From DASYQV01 sp036005125 (GTDB taxonomy: Bacteria > Acidobacteriota > Vicinamibacteria > Vicinamibacterales > UBA2999): a DNA stretch of 10,871 nucleotides. A model generated the notes under the pieces. It ran no database searches and had not been told where the DNA came from. It saw only the letters and a list, made by a program, of their open reading frames with translations. Of this stretch, positions 1-6,096 are shown piece by piece (the first letter of the stretch is position 1; each line of letters begins with the position of its first letter). The DNA lies in NCBI GenBank assembly GCA_036005125.1, contig DASYQV010000072.1, positions 1-10,871 on the forward strand. Reading direction: 5' to 3'. The translations under genes and the position numbers were made by a program.

Positions 1-229
1 GGCACCACGCCTCCGGATCGAAGCCCGTCGTGCCCGCGTACGGCTTCACCTCCCGGTGCGTGCAGAATTCGGCCATCCCGTTTTCCGCGGGCTGGTGCCA
101 GCGGCAGGATCGAAAGCGGATGAATGCAGCCGATTGGGCTGCCGGAGAAGCCGGAGAAGACGCCGTCGGTTGCGCTGTCGCGGTGCCGGCTGGCGCTGCT
201 CCCTCGTCAGCGGGTGTCACAGGATCCAT
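1..229 (-). CDS. Unrecognised Cys/His-containing protein, N-terminal part (runs off left edge)
   Basis: This open frame starts at an ATG at 227-229 and continues past position 1 with no stop over 76 codons. A GGAG motif at 239-242, nine bases before the ATG, is a fair ribosome binding site. The first 35 residues are low complexity, rich in Ala, Pro, Ser and Thr. After that the composition changes sharply to a segment with Cys42, Trp44, His45, Cys56, His58, Trp75 and Cys76, including FCTHREVKPYAG and GFDPEAWC. That spacing of Cys and His suggests a small metal-binding or structural domain, but I do not recognise the family. It begins 22 bases after the helicase stop on the same strand, so it is probably the third gene of the infA-helicase transcription unit. 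The C-terminus is outside the window, so the length is unknown. The reality of the gene is inferred from composition, ribosome binding site and spacing. Confidence 0.6.
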   Translation of the reverse strand, partial: MDPVTPADEGAAPAGTATAQPTASSPASPAAQSAAFIRFRSCRWHQPAENGMAEFCTHREVKPYAGTTGFDPEAWC

Positions 230-251
230 GGTCAGGGTCTCCGAATCGTCG

Positions 252-1514
252 TCATTGGAGTTGAACGCCAACGGCTTTCTCCAGCGCGCGCAAGGCGCGC
301 AGTTCCTCGGGAGCGACGAGCGTCAAGGCGCACCCGGTTGATTCCGAGCGACCCGTTCGGCCAACGCGATGCACGTACGTTTCCGCCGTATGGGGTACCT
401 CGAAGTTCACCACGTGCGCGATTCCATCGATGTCGAGCCCGCGCGCCGCAACGTCGGTCGCGACGAGCACGGGGTAGTTGCCGGTGCGGAAGCCTTCCAC
501 TGCCTGCATACGTTGTTGCTGAGTGCGGTCTGCATGGAGCGCCACCGCGCGGATGCCAAACCCGCTCAGTTGACCGGCCAGACGGTCGGCCCCGATCTTG
601 GTTCGGCAGAACACGAGCACGGGTCCCGTGGCCTCCTCCTGAATCCACCGCGCGAGCCACCTGGCCTTGTCCTTCGAGGCAACTGTTTGCACCGAATGGG
701 TAATGGTCCGCGCCGGTCCGCCGCGGCGCCCTACCTGGACGTACTTCGGATGGCTCAGAAACTCCTGCGTCAGCTTCAGGATCTCGCCCGGCATGGTCGC
801 GGAAAACAACAGCGTCTGCCGTTTGGGCGGCAAGGCGGCGAGGATGCGCTGGACGTCGGGCAGGAAGCCCATGTCGAGCATTCGATCCGCTTCGTCGAGC
901 ACCAGGATCTCGAGGCTGTCGAAGTTCGTCGCGTCGTGCCGCATGTGGTCCATCAGACGCCCCGGCGTGGCGACAACGATGTCTACGCCGGCGCGGAGGG
1001 CCCGCTCTTGAGCGTCCATCGGGACGCCGCCGTACACCGGAGCGCTTGAAACCGTCGTGTGGTATGTCAGGCCCTGCACCTGATCCTCGATTTGCACGAC
1101 CAGCTCGCGCGTCGGGGCAAGCACGAGCGCGCGCGTGGCGGGGGTCCGGTCGACCGGCGCCTGCAGAAAACGCTGCAGGATCGGAACAAGGAAGGCCGCG
1201 GTCTTGCCGGTGCCCGTCTCGGCGCACGCAATCACATCATCTCCACCAAGCGCGAGCGGAATCACGCCGCTCTGCACAGGTCGCGTATCGCGCCAGCCCA
1301 GGTCTCGAATGCCCTGCAGGAGCCGCTTGTCGAGCATGAGCGCGTCAAACGCAATCGGGGCTTCATCAAAAGGTACCTGTTCGTACGGCGTCGGTGTGAG
1401 GTCGCGCTTCGCCAGCGCGGCTGGGTTCGTGCCTCGGCGGCGTGCGGGGCCTCCGCGGCGACGACGTTGCTGAGGTGGTGTGGCAGTATGTGCAGTCAAA
1501 GGGCTAACGCGCAC
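252..1514 (-). CDS. DEAD-box ATP-dependent RNA helicase (RhlE/DeaD-like)
   Basis: This is a cytoplasmic ATP-dependent RNA helicase that would unwind RNA secondary structure during ribosome assembly, mRNA decay or cold-stress translation. Numbering from the GTG at 1514 gives about 420 residues. The ordered motifs are a Q motif with Gln81, motif I AETGTGKT (98-105), PTREL (134-138), TPGR, the DEAD box (207-210), SAT (238-240), VFCRTK, ATDVAARGLD and motif VI HRVGRTGR (382-389). Both RecA-like domains are complete. A basic N-terminal patch (RRRRGGPARRR) precedes the core, and the protein ends soon after the core, without the long basic tail of many RhlE proteins. The start is uncertain. The frame opens at a TTG at 1583, but that lies 80 bases inside infA. 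GTG at 1514 (11-base overlap with infA) or TTG at 1499 (just after the infA stop) fit translational coupling better, and none has a clear Shine-Dalgarno. The family is certain; the subfamily is not. Confidence 0.93.
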   Translation of the reverse strand: MRVSPLTAHTATPPQQRRRRGGPARRRGTNPAALAKRDLTPTPYEQVPFDEAPIAFDALMLDKRLLQGIRDLGWRDTRPVQSGVIPLALGGDDVIACAETGTGKTAAFLVPILQRFLQAPVDRTPATRALVLAPTRELVVQIEDQVQGLTYHTTVSSAPVYGGVPMDAQERALRAGVDIVVATPGRLMDHMRHDATNFDSLEILVLDEADRMLDMGFLPDVQRILAALPPKRQTLLFSATMPGEILKLTQEFLSHPKYVQVGRRGGPARTITHSVQTVASKDKARWLARWIQEEATGPVLVFCRTKIGADRLAGQLSGFGIRAVALHADRTQQQRMQAVEGFRTGNYPVLVATDVAARGLDIDGIAHVVNFEVPHTAETYVHRVGRTGRSESTGCALTLVAPEELRALRALEKAVGVQLQ

Positions 1515-1722
1515 GGAACGTGATGATGCCGCGGACCGGGTCGTAGGGGGACACACCAACGGTGACCCGATCGCCGGGGACAACCTTGATACGGAAGCGC
1601 CGCATACGCCCGCTCAATTGCGCCAGCACCTCGTGCCCGGCGTCGCACTGCACGCGATACAAACCGCCGGAGTGAACCGCCACGACCGTCCCCTGCATAT
1701 CAATCAAGTCGTCTTTGCTCAA
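1504..1722 (-). CDS. infA: Translation initiation factor IF-1
   Basis: IF-1 binds the 30S A site and, with IF-2 and IF-3, controls start-codon selection; it also has RNA-chaperone activity. The 72-residue product has the normal full length of the family and a single OB-fold (S1-like). It matches the family pattern along its length: GTVVAVHSGGLYRV, HEVLAQLSGRMRR, IKVVPGDRVTVGVSPYD and GIITFR. The start is TTG at 1722, backed by AAAGGA at 1730-1735 with a 7-base gap, and it gives the family's usual N-terminus (SKDDLIDMQG). IF-1 is classically found next to rpmJ in the ribosomal protein operons. Here it instead heads an operon with a DEAD-box helicase and has a sigma-54-type promoter, so it may be a second, conditionally expressed copy. 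Whether another infA exists in the genome cannot be seen here. Confidence 0.96.
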   Translation of the reverse strand: MSKDDLIDMQGTVVAVHSGGLYRVQCDAGHEVLAQLSGRMRRFRIKVVPGDRVTVGVSPYDPVRGIITFRAR

Positions 1723-1729
1723 TAGCTCG

Positions 1730-1735
1730 TCCTTT
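1730..1735 (-). promoter_or_regulatory. Ribosome binding site of infA
   Basis: The minus strand reads AAAGGA, seven bases before the TTG at 1722. It supports TTG as the true start of infA. The transcript start predicted from the sigma-54 motif (about 1734) would place this site at the very 5' end of the mRNA. Confidence 0.7.
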
Positions 1736-1744
1736 CGTCAGGCT

Positions 1745-1760
1745 AGCAATGAGTGTGCCA
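1745..1760 (-). promoter_or_regulatory. Sigma-54 (RpoN) -24/-12 promoter for infA-helicase operon
   Basis: The minus strand from 1760 to 1745 reads TGGCACACTCATTGCT. The RpoN consensus is TGGCAC, a purine, four free bases, then TTGC and A/T. All invariant positions match, including GG and GC separated by exactly 10 bases. Counting from the -12 C at 1746 puts +1 near 1734, about 12 bases before the infA TTG and at the edge of its ribosome binding site. This is a coherent promoter, leader and start arrangement. It would make transcription dependent on an AAA+ enhancer-binding activator, which is not encoded in the window. Confidence 0.75.
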
Positions 1761-1798
1761 CACTCGGTGATTCCGCGCAAGTGGCTGGATCATTTCGG

Positions 1799-1833
1799 GT
1801 TGTCGATGCGCACGGGCTTTGCGTACGGACAAC
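1799..1833. promoter_or_regulatory. Interrupted inverted repeat upstream of sigma-54 promoter
   Basis: Outer arms GTTGTC (1799-1804) and GACAAC (1828-1833) are perfect reverse complements. Inside them TGCGCA (1807-1812) pairs with TGCGTA (1820-1825) with one wobble. The element is centred about 70 bases upstream of the -12 region of the infA promoter. That position would suit an activator or enhancer-binding-protein site, or it may form an RNA hairpin. The role is inferred. Confidence 0.4.
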
Positions 1834-1860
1834 GACTTACCCTTTTCTTCACAGAGAGTT

Positions 1861-1877
1861 GGCCTGTTGCCCAGGCC
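1861..1877. terminator. Hairpin after the acyl-ligase/acyltransferase gene, possible weak terminator
   Basis: GGCCTG (1861-1866) and CAGGCC (1872-1877) form a perfect 6-base stem with a 5-base loop. It lies about 27 bases past the minus-strand stop of the large ligase gene at 1904. No T-tract follows, so it is at best a weak or factor-assisted terminator. Confidence 0.25.
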
Positions 1878-1903
1878 CGTTTCCTCCTGGTCCGTTTGTC
1901 TGG

Positions 1904-4414
1904 TTACAGCGCCCTGACCTTCGCTTCGACCTGTTGCGCGAGCGCGCCGTAGTCGGCTCCGCGCAAACGCATCGGCGCGCCGAACGCGACGCGGACCCGT
2001 CCGGGCCGCGCCATCTTGTGGCGGGGATGCAGGACCCGGTTTACCCCGGAGACGCGGACGGGCACGATGGGGACATCGAGTCGAGCCGCGATCATCCCGA
2101 CGCCGCCGCGAAACGAGGTGATTTCCTCCGTCTCGGACCGCACGCCCTCGGGAAAGATCAGGACCGACCACCCGCCAGAGATCAGCTCGCCGATGTAGGT
2201 CAGCGTGTGCCGCGCCCCCGCCTCGCGCTGTGGGATCGGGAACGCGTTGAAGAAGAACGACGCGAGGTAGTAGTTCAGCGTGTTCGTGATCCACTGCCGC
2301 CGCGTGTGTTCGGCAGGATAGAAATGCGCTTTGAAGAACTCTTTGAGCATCGCTGGTGCGAGGCGAGCGCGCCAGCGACCCGGCAGCGCCGCCAGGATGA
2401 CCGGCACATCCATGTGGCTCTGATGGTTCGAAGCGAACACCACGGGTCCTTCCAGGTCCGTCAGGTGCTCGAGACCCTCGATCCGCAGATGCGCGAACAC
2501 GCGCGTGAAGGGAACGATCCACGTGGCCTGTGAGAGGCGCCGGATGACGTGTACGGGGAGCGTGCGGTTCCATGACGGAAAATCGACCGGCTCCGGAGCG
2601 GACTCCGTATCAGGCGGTTGCTCCACCAACCGTTTGAGGTCGGCGACGTTCCCGGCGGTGACGAAGCGGCCCTCGTCGAGGCGCGTCTGGAAGCGGTCCT
2701 CCAGCGCGACCATCAGCTCCACACGTTCGAGCGAGCTGAGACCCAGCTCCTCGAGGGTGGTTGCGCCGCTCACGTCACGACCTCGCGCGAACCGGGCAAT
2801 CAGCGCCTCCACCGTATCGGCGCGTGCGGCTGCCGCGGGCCGCTCGCCCGACGCCACCCATTGACGGATCGCCGCACGCTTGAGCTTGCGTGTGCCCTCG
2901 GTACGCGGCAATTCCTCGGATGGCCAGATCGACGCGCTGCGAATCCGCTGATGATCCTGCAGGAGCGTATTCGCAGCGCGGACAATCGACTCGGTCTCCA
3001 CCGCGGGCTCCAGTATGAGGACCGCATGCACGCGCTCCTCTCCAACCTCGGCGACGCCAACCACGGCCGAGTCACGCACGCCTGGGAGACTGTTCAGTAC
3101 CCGCTCGATATCCTCGGGGAAGACGTTCAGCCCCTCTGGCGTGACGATCATTTCCTTCTTACGGCCCTTGATGAACACGCGCCCATCCGCGTCGCGGTCA
3201 CCGATGTCGCCGGTGTGCAGCCATCCGTCGGCATCGAAAACGGTCTCGGGTTGGCCTGCGGTGCCACCGTCAGTCGACGTGTAGTACCCCGACGTCACGT
3301 TCTCGCCGCGCACGAGGATCTCTCCATCGTCGGCAAACCGGATTTCCACTCCGCCAATGGGGGTGCCAACCGAGCCCTTGCTGGTGCGGAAGGGGTGATT
3401 CAGCGTGACGATCGGCGCGGTTTCCGTGAGGCCGTATCCCTGAATGACCGCGAACCCCCGCGCGCGCCAGAACTCTTCGAGATCGGGCGCGAGCGGCGCG
3501 GCGCCGACCACGAACGCCCAGAATTTCAGGCCGAACATCGAGTGGAGGCGACGGTATCGCCACCACCGCGCCGGAATGGACATCCCGGCGGGCGGCGGTT
3601 CGGCCGCACCCGGCGCCGCGCGCGTCACGTGCTCGCGCAGCACGTCGAGGATCTTCGGCACGCACACGAGCACGGAAATCCGTCGCGTCGATATCAGCCG
3701 CACGATGTCGTGCGGGTTGAAGCTCCTGGTGAATATGACCGTGCCGCGCACCATGGGCGGAATGTTCGTCGCCATGGACTGGCCGAACATGTGGCTGAGA
3801 GGGAGCAGATTGAGAAATCGCAGCGGATGGAATGGGCGTTCGTAGTGCAGGTACTTCAACACCTCGCGCTCGACCGGAACGATGTTCGCGAGCACGTTCC
3901 GGTGCCGGATGATGACGCCTTTCGGATCGGCCGTCGCACCCGACGTGAAGATGATCTGGATGAGATCGTCGCGGTCGATCGGGACATCGGGAAAGGGAGC
4001 ATCGGCATGCCAGTCGAGTTCGGCGAAGGGCCACTGCCGGGCCTCACCGAGATCGATGTCCTCGCGAAGCGGCGCGACGTCATCGCCGACGAGGACGATA
4101 CGCGCGTCGACGAGGCGTCGTACTCGCGCAACGAAATCGGATGAGGAGCGGTAATCGACGGGAACGACGACGAGGCCGCTTATGAGACAGGCCCAATAAC
4201 AGACAATCCACTCGGGCCGGTTCTCTCCCCAGAAGACAACCTTGTCTCCTTTGGAGAGGCCCGCGGTCTGGAGTCGGGCCGCGAAGCCGCGCGCCGCCCG
4301 GCCGACCTGCTCGTAGGTATGGCTGCGGCGCCGGTACCCATCGTCGTACACGAGAAACTCACCGCGGATCGTGATCAGATCGCGGAAGAAATCAATGAGG
4401 GTGTCCCGCCGCAT
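1904..4414 (-). CDS. Fused acyl-AMP ligase - acyl carrier domain - PlsC-type acyltransferase
   Basis: The predicted role is to activate a fatty acid as acyl-adenylate, load it on its own carrier domain (or CoA/ACP) and transfer it to a lysophospholipid or glycerolipid acceptor at the inner membrane. Numbering from the ATG at 4414 gives 836 residues. The ANL adenylation domain spans about 1-520, with P-loop FTSGATADPKG (156-166), GYGLTE (326-331), GWLHTGD (397-403), hinge GRKKEM (418-423) and a C-terminal KLK lysine pair (510-512). The carrier domain spans about 535-600, with LEELGLSSLERVEL and Ser561 as the likely phosphopantetheine site. The PlsC domain spans about 640-836, with NHQSHMD (His664, Asp669) and FPEG (754-757). 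The parts resemble E. coli Aas, but the order is reversed and a carrier is inserted. A TTG at 4447 could extend it by 11 residues, but the ATG is preferred. The physiological substrate is unknown. Confidence 0.93.
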   Translation of the reverse strand: MRRDTLIDFFRDLITIRGEFLVYDDGYRRRSHTYEQVGRAARGFAARLQTAGLSKGDKVVFWGENRPEWIVCYWACLISGLVVVPVDYRSSSDFVARVRRLVDARIVLVGDDVAPLREDIDLGEARQWPFAELDWHADAPFPDVPIDRDDLIQIIFTSGATADPKGVIIRHRNVLANIVPVEREVLKYLHYERPFHPLRFLNLLPLSHMFGQSMATNIPPMVRGTVIFTRSFNPHDIVRLISTRRISVLVCVPKILDVLREHVTRAAPGAAEPPPAGMSIPARWWRYRRLHSMFGLKFWAFVVGAAPLAPDLEEFWRARGFAVIQGYGLTETAPIVTLNHPFRTSKGSVGTPIGGVEIRFADDGEILVRGENVTSGYYTSTDGGTAGQPETVFDADGWLHTGDIGDRDADGRVFIKGRKKEMIVTPEGLNVFPEDIERVLNSLPGVRDSAVVGVAEVGEERVHAVLILEPAVETESIVRAANTLLQDHQRIRSASIWPSEELPRTEGTRKLKRAAIRQWVASGERPAAAARADTVEALIARFARGRDVSGATTLEELGLSSLERVELMVALEDRFQTRLDEGRFVTAGNVADLKRLVEQPPDTESAPEPVDFPSWNRTLPVHVIRRLSQATWIVPFTRVFAHLRIEGLEHLTDLEGPVVFASNHQSHMDVPVILAALPGRWRARLAPAMLKEFFKAHFYPAEHTRRQWITNTLNYYLASFFFNAFPIPQREAGARHTLTYIGELISGGWSVLIFPEGVRSETEEITSFRGGVGMIAARLDVPIVPVRVSGVNRVLHPRHKMARPGRVRVAFGAPMRLRGADYGALAQQVEAKVRAL

Positions 4415-4426
4415 GAGTGAAATATG

Positions 4427-4432
4427 ATTGTA
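4427..4432 (-). promoter_or_regulatory. Possible -10 element of the acyl-ligase gene
   Basis: The minus strand reads TACAAT, five of six matches to TATAAT, with 12 bases between it and the ATG at 4414. Transcription would begin around 4420 and leave a leader of only about six bases. No convincing -35 element is visible. No Shine-Dalgarno precedes the ATG, which agrees with a near-leaderless mRNA. Confidence 0.3.
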
Positions 4433-4471
4433 ATCGGTAGACCTCAACGCTCAGGTGTGGCAACTGTCGAA

Positions 4472-4506
4472 TCATGATTGTTGATTCATGATCCATGATT
4501 TCTGAT
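4472..4506. repeat. Array of five degenerate heptamers, left arm
   Basis: Five back-to-back 7-base units are seen: TCATGAT, TGTTGAT, TCATGAT, CCATGAT and TTCTGAT. All share the TGAT end. The array lies between the divergent ligase and DAC-like genes. Read on the minus strand the units become ATCANNN, the same pattern as the array at 4518-4552, so the two arrays are in opposite orientation. Confidence 0.85.
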
Positions 4507-4517
4507 GGTGGTTCCGC

Positions 4518-4552
4518 ATCACAAATCAAGAATCAAGAATCATGAATCAAGA
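4518..4552. repeat. Array of five degenerate heptamers, right arm (inverted relative to left arm)
   Basis: Five back-to-back 7-base units are seen: ATCACAA, ATCAAGA, ATCAAGA, ATCATGA and ATCAAGA. An 11-base GC-rich spacer (4507-4517) separates them from the left array. Pairing the arms gives 28 matches out of 35 positions, so the pair can form a long hairpin with an 11-base loop. The array ends 13 bases before the ATG of the DAC-like gene. It is AT-rich, unlike the surrounding DNA. The style resembles the short tandem heptamer repeats known from cyanobacteria; any relation is not shown. Confidence 0.85.
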
Positions 4553-4565
4553 ATGACCGTCGAGC

Positions 4566-5942
4566 ATGTCTGTTCCGCCCGCCCTTGCCGTCGGCGCCCT
4601 GTACGACAGCCTCCTGCAGGCTGCGCTCCGCCAGTTTTTCAGCCGCGCGGTGCTCGACACCGAGCCGACGCCGTCGTTATCGTCCGACGGCCGGCTGTCG
4701 ATCGAGCCGTCGGCGGATCCGTTCGCGCTGACGATTCGGTGGTTCGGAACGCGCTACACGTTGCGCGCACGAAGTCGATGGCCGTTCACGGCGCATGAAG
4801 TACGATTTGCCAGAGCGATCGGCTCAGTGCTGGCGGCGCGATATCGGGCGATCCTGAGCCCTCGCATCATCGCCGAGCGCAGCGTCCTGTTCCGCGGCGC
4901 CATCGAGGACCGCTATGTCGGCGCGTTCCTCGACCCCGAACCGTATCTGCTCGACTCGCCCCAGCCGCGCGCCGAGCGCATCGCCTCGGTGATCGAGCTG
5001 CTGCGCGTCGCCGCGCTCTCGTCGTACGAGAACCGGACCATCACCACCGGCGTGCTGCTCCTCGGGACGACCGATGACCCGTGCCGGCCCCATCCGGCGC
5101 TGCAGGCGAGGGCCCCGTCGTACACGGAGTCGCTGACGTCAATCAAGAGCTTCTATCGTCTGGCGGACGGCGTGCGGACGGTGTTTCTCGCGAATGCGGA
5201 GGGACGCCTGCTCGACATCATCGACATCGACCGCTGGAGTCGGGACGTGTGCTTCGATGAAGAGCCGGATCCACAACCCGAGGTGTCCGGCCCGAAGGCG
5301 TACGAGGCGCACGCGCGCGCCACCGTGCGGCACGGGCACGTCTGCGCCGTGCTCAGCCCCTCGCGCGAGATCAAGGTCTTTGCCGAGGGCGCCCAGCTGT
5401 TTGCGTTTCGCGGCGCGAGCTGGCATCTCCTCGATCTCAAAGCGAAGTACGACGTGTGGGCCGAGGCGGTCCGGGATCCGTCGCTCGCGTTGCGTTTGTT
5501 TCAGACGGCGCTCGATCTGGCAGATGCGCGCGAGGGCGCGTTGTTCGTCGTCGTGCGCGATCCGGCGGAGGCCGTCCCGCAACTGCTCGCACCAGCCGAT
5601 CGCCTCGGCAGCGACGTACCGGATGTCGACACCAGCGATCGCCCGTCGCGGCGCGATCTGCTGCAGCTCGTCGCGGGGCGCACGGTCATGGACCTCGATC
5701 CCACCGTCTTTGCCGCGCTGGCTTCGATTGACGGCGCAACCGTGACCGATAGAAACGGCCGGTTGCTCGCTGCCGGGGCGATCCTGCGCCATCCTGCGTC
5801 CACCGACTTCGAGCATGAAGGCATCGTCGAAGGCGCTCGCACGACCGCGGCGCTCGCGGCGAGCCGCTACGGTCCCGTTCTGAAGGTGAGCGCGGACGGC
5901 GTGATTACATTTTTCGACGGCGAGCGGATCTGGGACATCTAA
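4566..5942 (+). CDS. DAC (DisA_N)-like diadenylate cyclase domain protein with N-terminal DAC-like/sensor half
   Basis: The product has 458 residues. The C-terminal 140 residues follow the diadenylate cyclase (DAC/DisA_N) pattern, the domain that makes c-di-AMP from two ATP: GALFVVV (324-330), IDGATVTDRNGRLLAAGAI with the DGA motif (389-391), then GARTTAA (423-429) where DisA/CdaA enzymes have GTRHRAA, and VLKVSADGVITFFDG near the end. The RHR motif that contacts the ATP phosphates is therefore degenerate, so activity may be lost or altered. The N-terminal half shows a similar order: TGVLLLG (161-167), LADGVRTVFLANAEGRLLDI (199-218), AHARAT (248-253) and VCAVLSPSREIKVFAEG (259-275). This could be a diverged duplicate acting as a sensor. 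There is no signal peptide or clear membrane helix, so it is probably cytosolic. The start is an ATG without a strong Shine-Dalgarno. The gene is divergent from the acyl-ligase. Family placement is from motifs only. Confidence 0.8.
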   Translation: MSVPPALAVGALYDSLLQAALRQFFSRAVLDTEPTPSLSSDGRLSIEPSADPFALTIRWFGTRYTLRARSRWPFTAHEVRFARAIGSVLAARYRAILSPRIIAERSVLFRGAIEDRYVGAFLDPEPYLLDSPQPRAERIASVIELLRVAALSSYENRTITTGVLLLGTTDDPCRPHPALQARAPSYTESLTSIKSFYRLADGVRTVFLANAEGRLLDIIDIDRWSRDVCFDEEPDPQPEVSGPKAYEAHARATVRHGHVCAVLSPSREIKVFAEGAQLFAFRGASWHLLDLKAKYDVWAEAVRDPSLALRLFQTALDLADAREGALFVVVRDPAEAVPQLLAPADRLGSDVPDVDTSDRPSRRDLLQLVAGRTVMDLDPTVFAALASIDGATVTDRNGRLLAAGAILRHPASTDFEHEGIVEGARTTAALAASRYGPVLKVSADGVITFFDGERIWDI

Positions 5943-5988
5943 TCGGGCTTCGGGAAGAAGTCCGCGAGCCACAGCCGGCCGATTCTGC

Positions 5989-6006
5989 TTCGGGTCGTCG
6001 CCCGAA
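5989..6006 (+). terminator. Hairpin after the DAC-like gene, possible terminator
   Basis: TTCGGG (5989-5994) and CCCGAA (6001-6006) form a perfect 6-base stem around a TCGTCG loop, 47 bases after the TAA at 5940-5942. No T-tract follows directly, so intrinsic termination is uncertain. Confidence 0.3.
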
Positions 6007-6076
6007 TGACGGCAAAAAGTGGGACCCTGCCAGAAAACGCGCTCGACGACCAACGAGAGCCGAGAGACCGATCGGA

Positions 6077-6082
6077 TAGAAT
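6077..6082 (+). promoter_or_regulatory. Possible -10 element of the SDR epimerase-like gene
   Basis: TAGAAT (five of six matches to TATAAT) lies 14 bases before the ATG at 6097. Transcription would begin near 6089 with a leader of about eight bases. No clear -35 is seen. The 154-base gap 5943-6096 shows nothing else except the hairpin at 5989-6006. Confidence 0.35.
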
Positions 6083-6096
6083 AGCCCGACTCGAGA

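Noticed and set aside
1515..1583. TTG at 1583 as the helicase start
   Set aside because: It would overlap infA by 80 bases and the added residues do not resemble a helicase N-terminus. GTG 1514 or TTG 1499 is more likely.
1723..1903. Small RNA or riboswitch between infA and the ligase gene
   Set aside because: Two hairpins are present, but no known riboswitch pattern is recognisable. The sigma-54 start site would leave this region untranscribed in the infA direction.
2618..4144. 508-residue plus-strand open frame
   Set aside because: It is antisense to the ligase/carrier/acyltransferase gene, whose motifs are unmistakable.
4472..4552. CRISPR array
   Set aside because: Units are only 7 bases long, degenerate, without spacers, and switch orientation midway.
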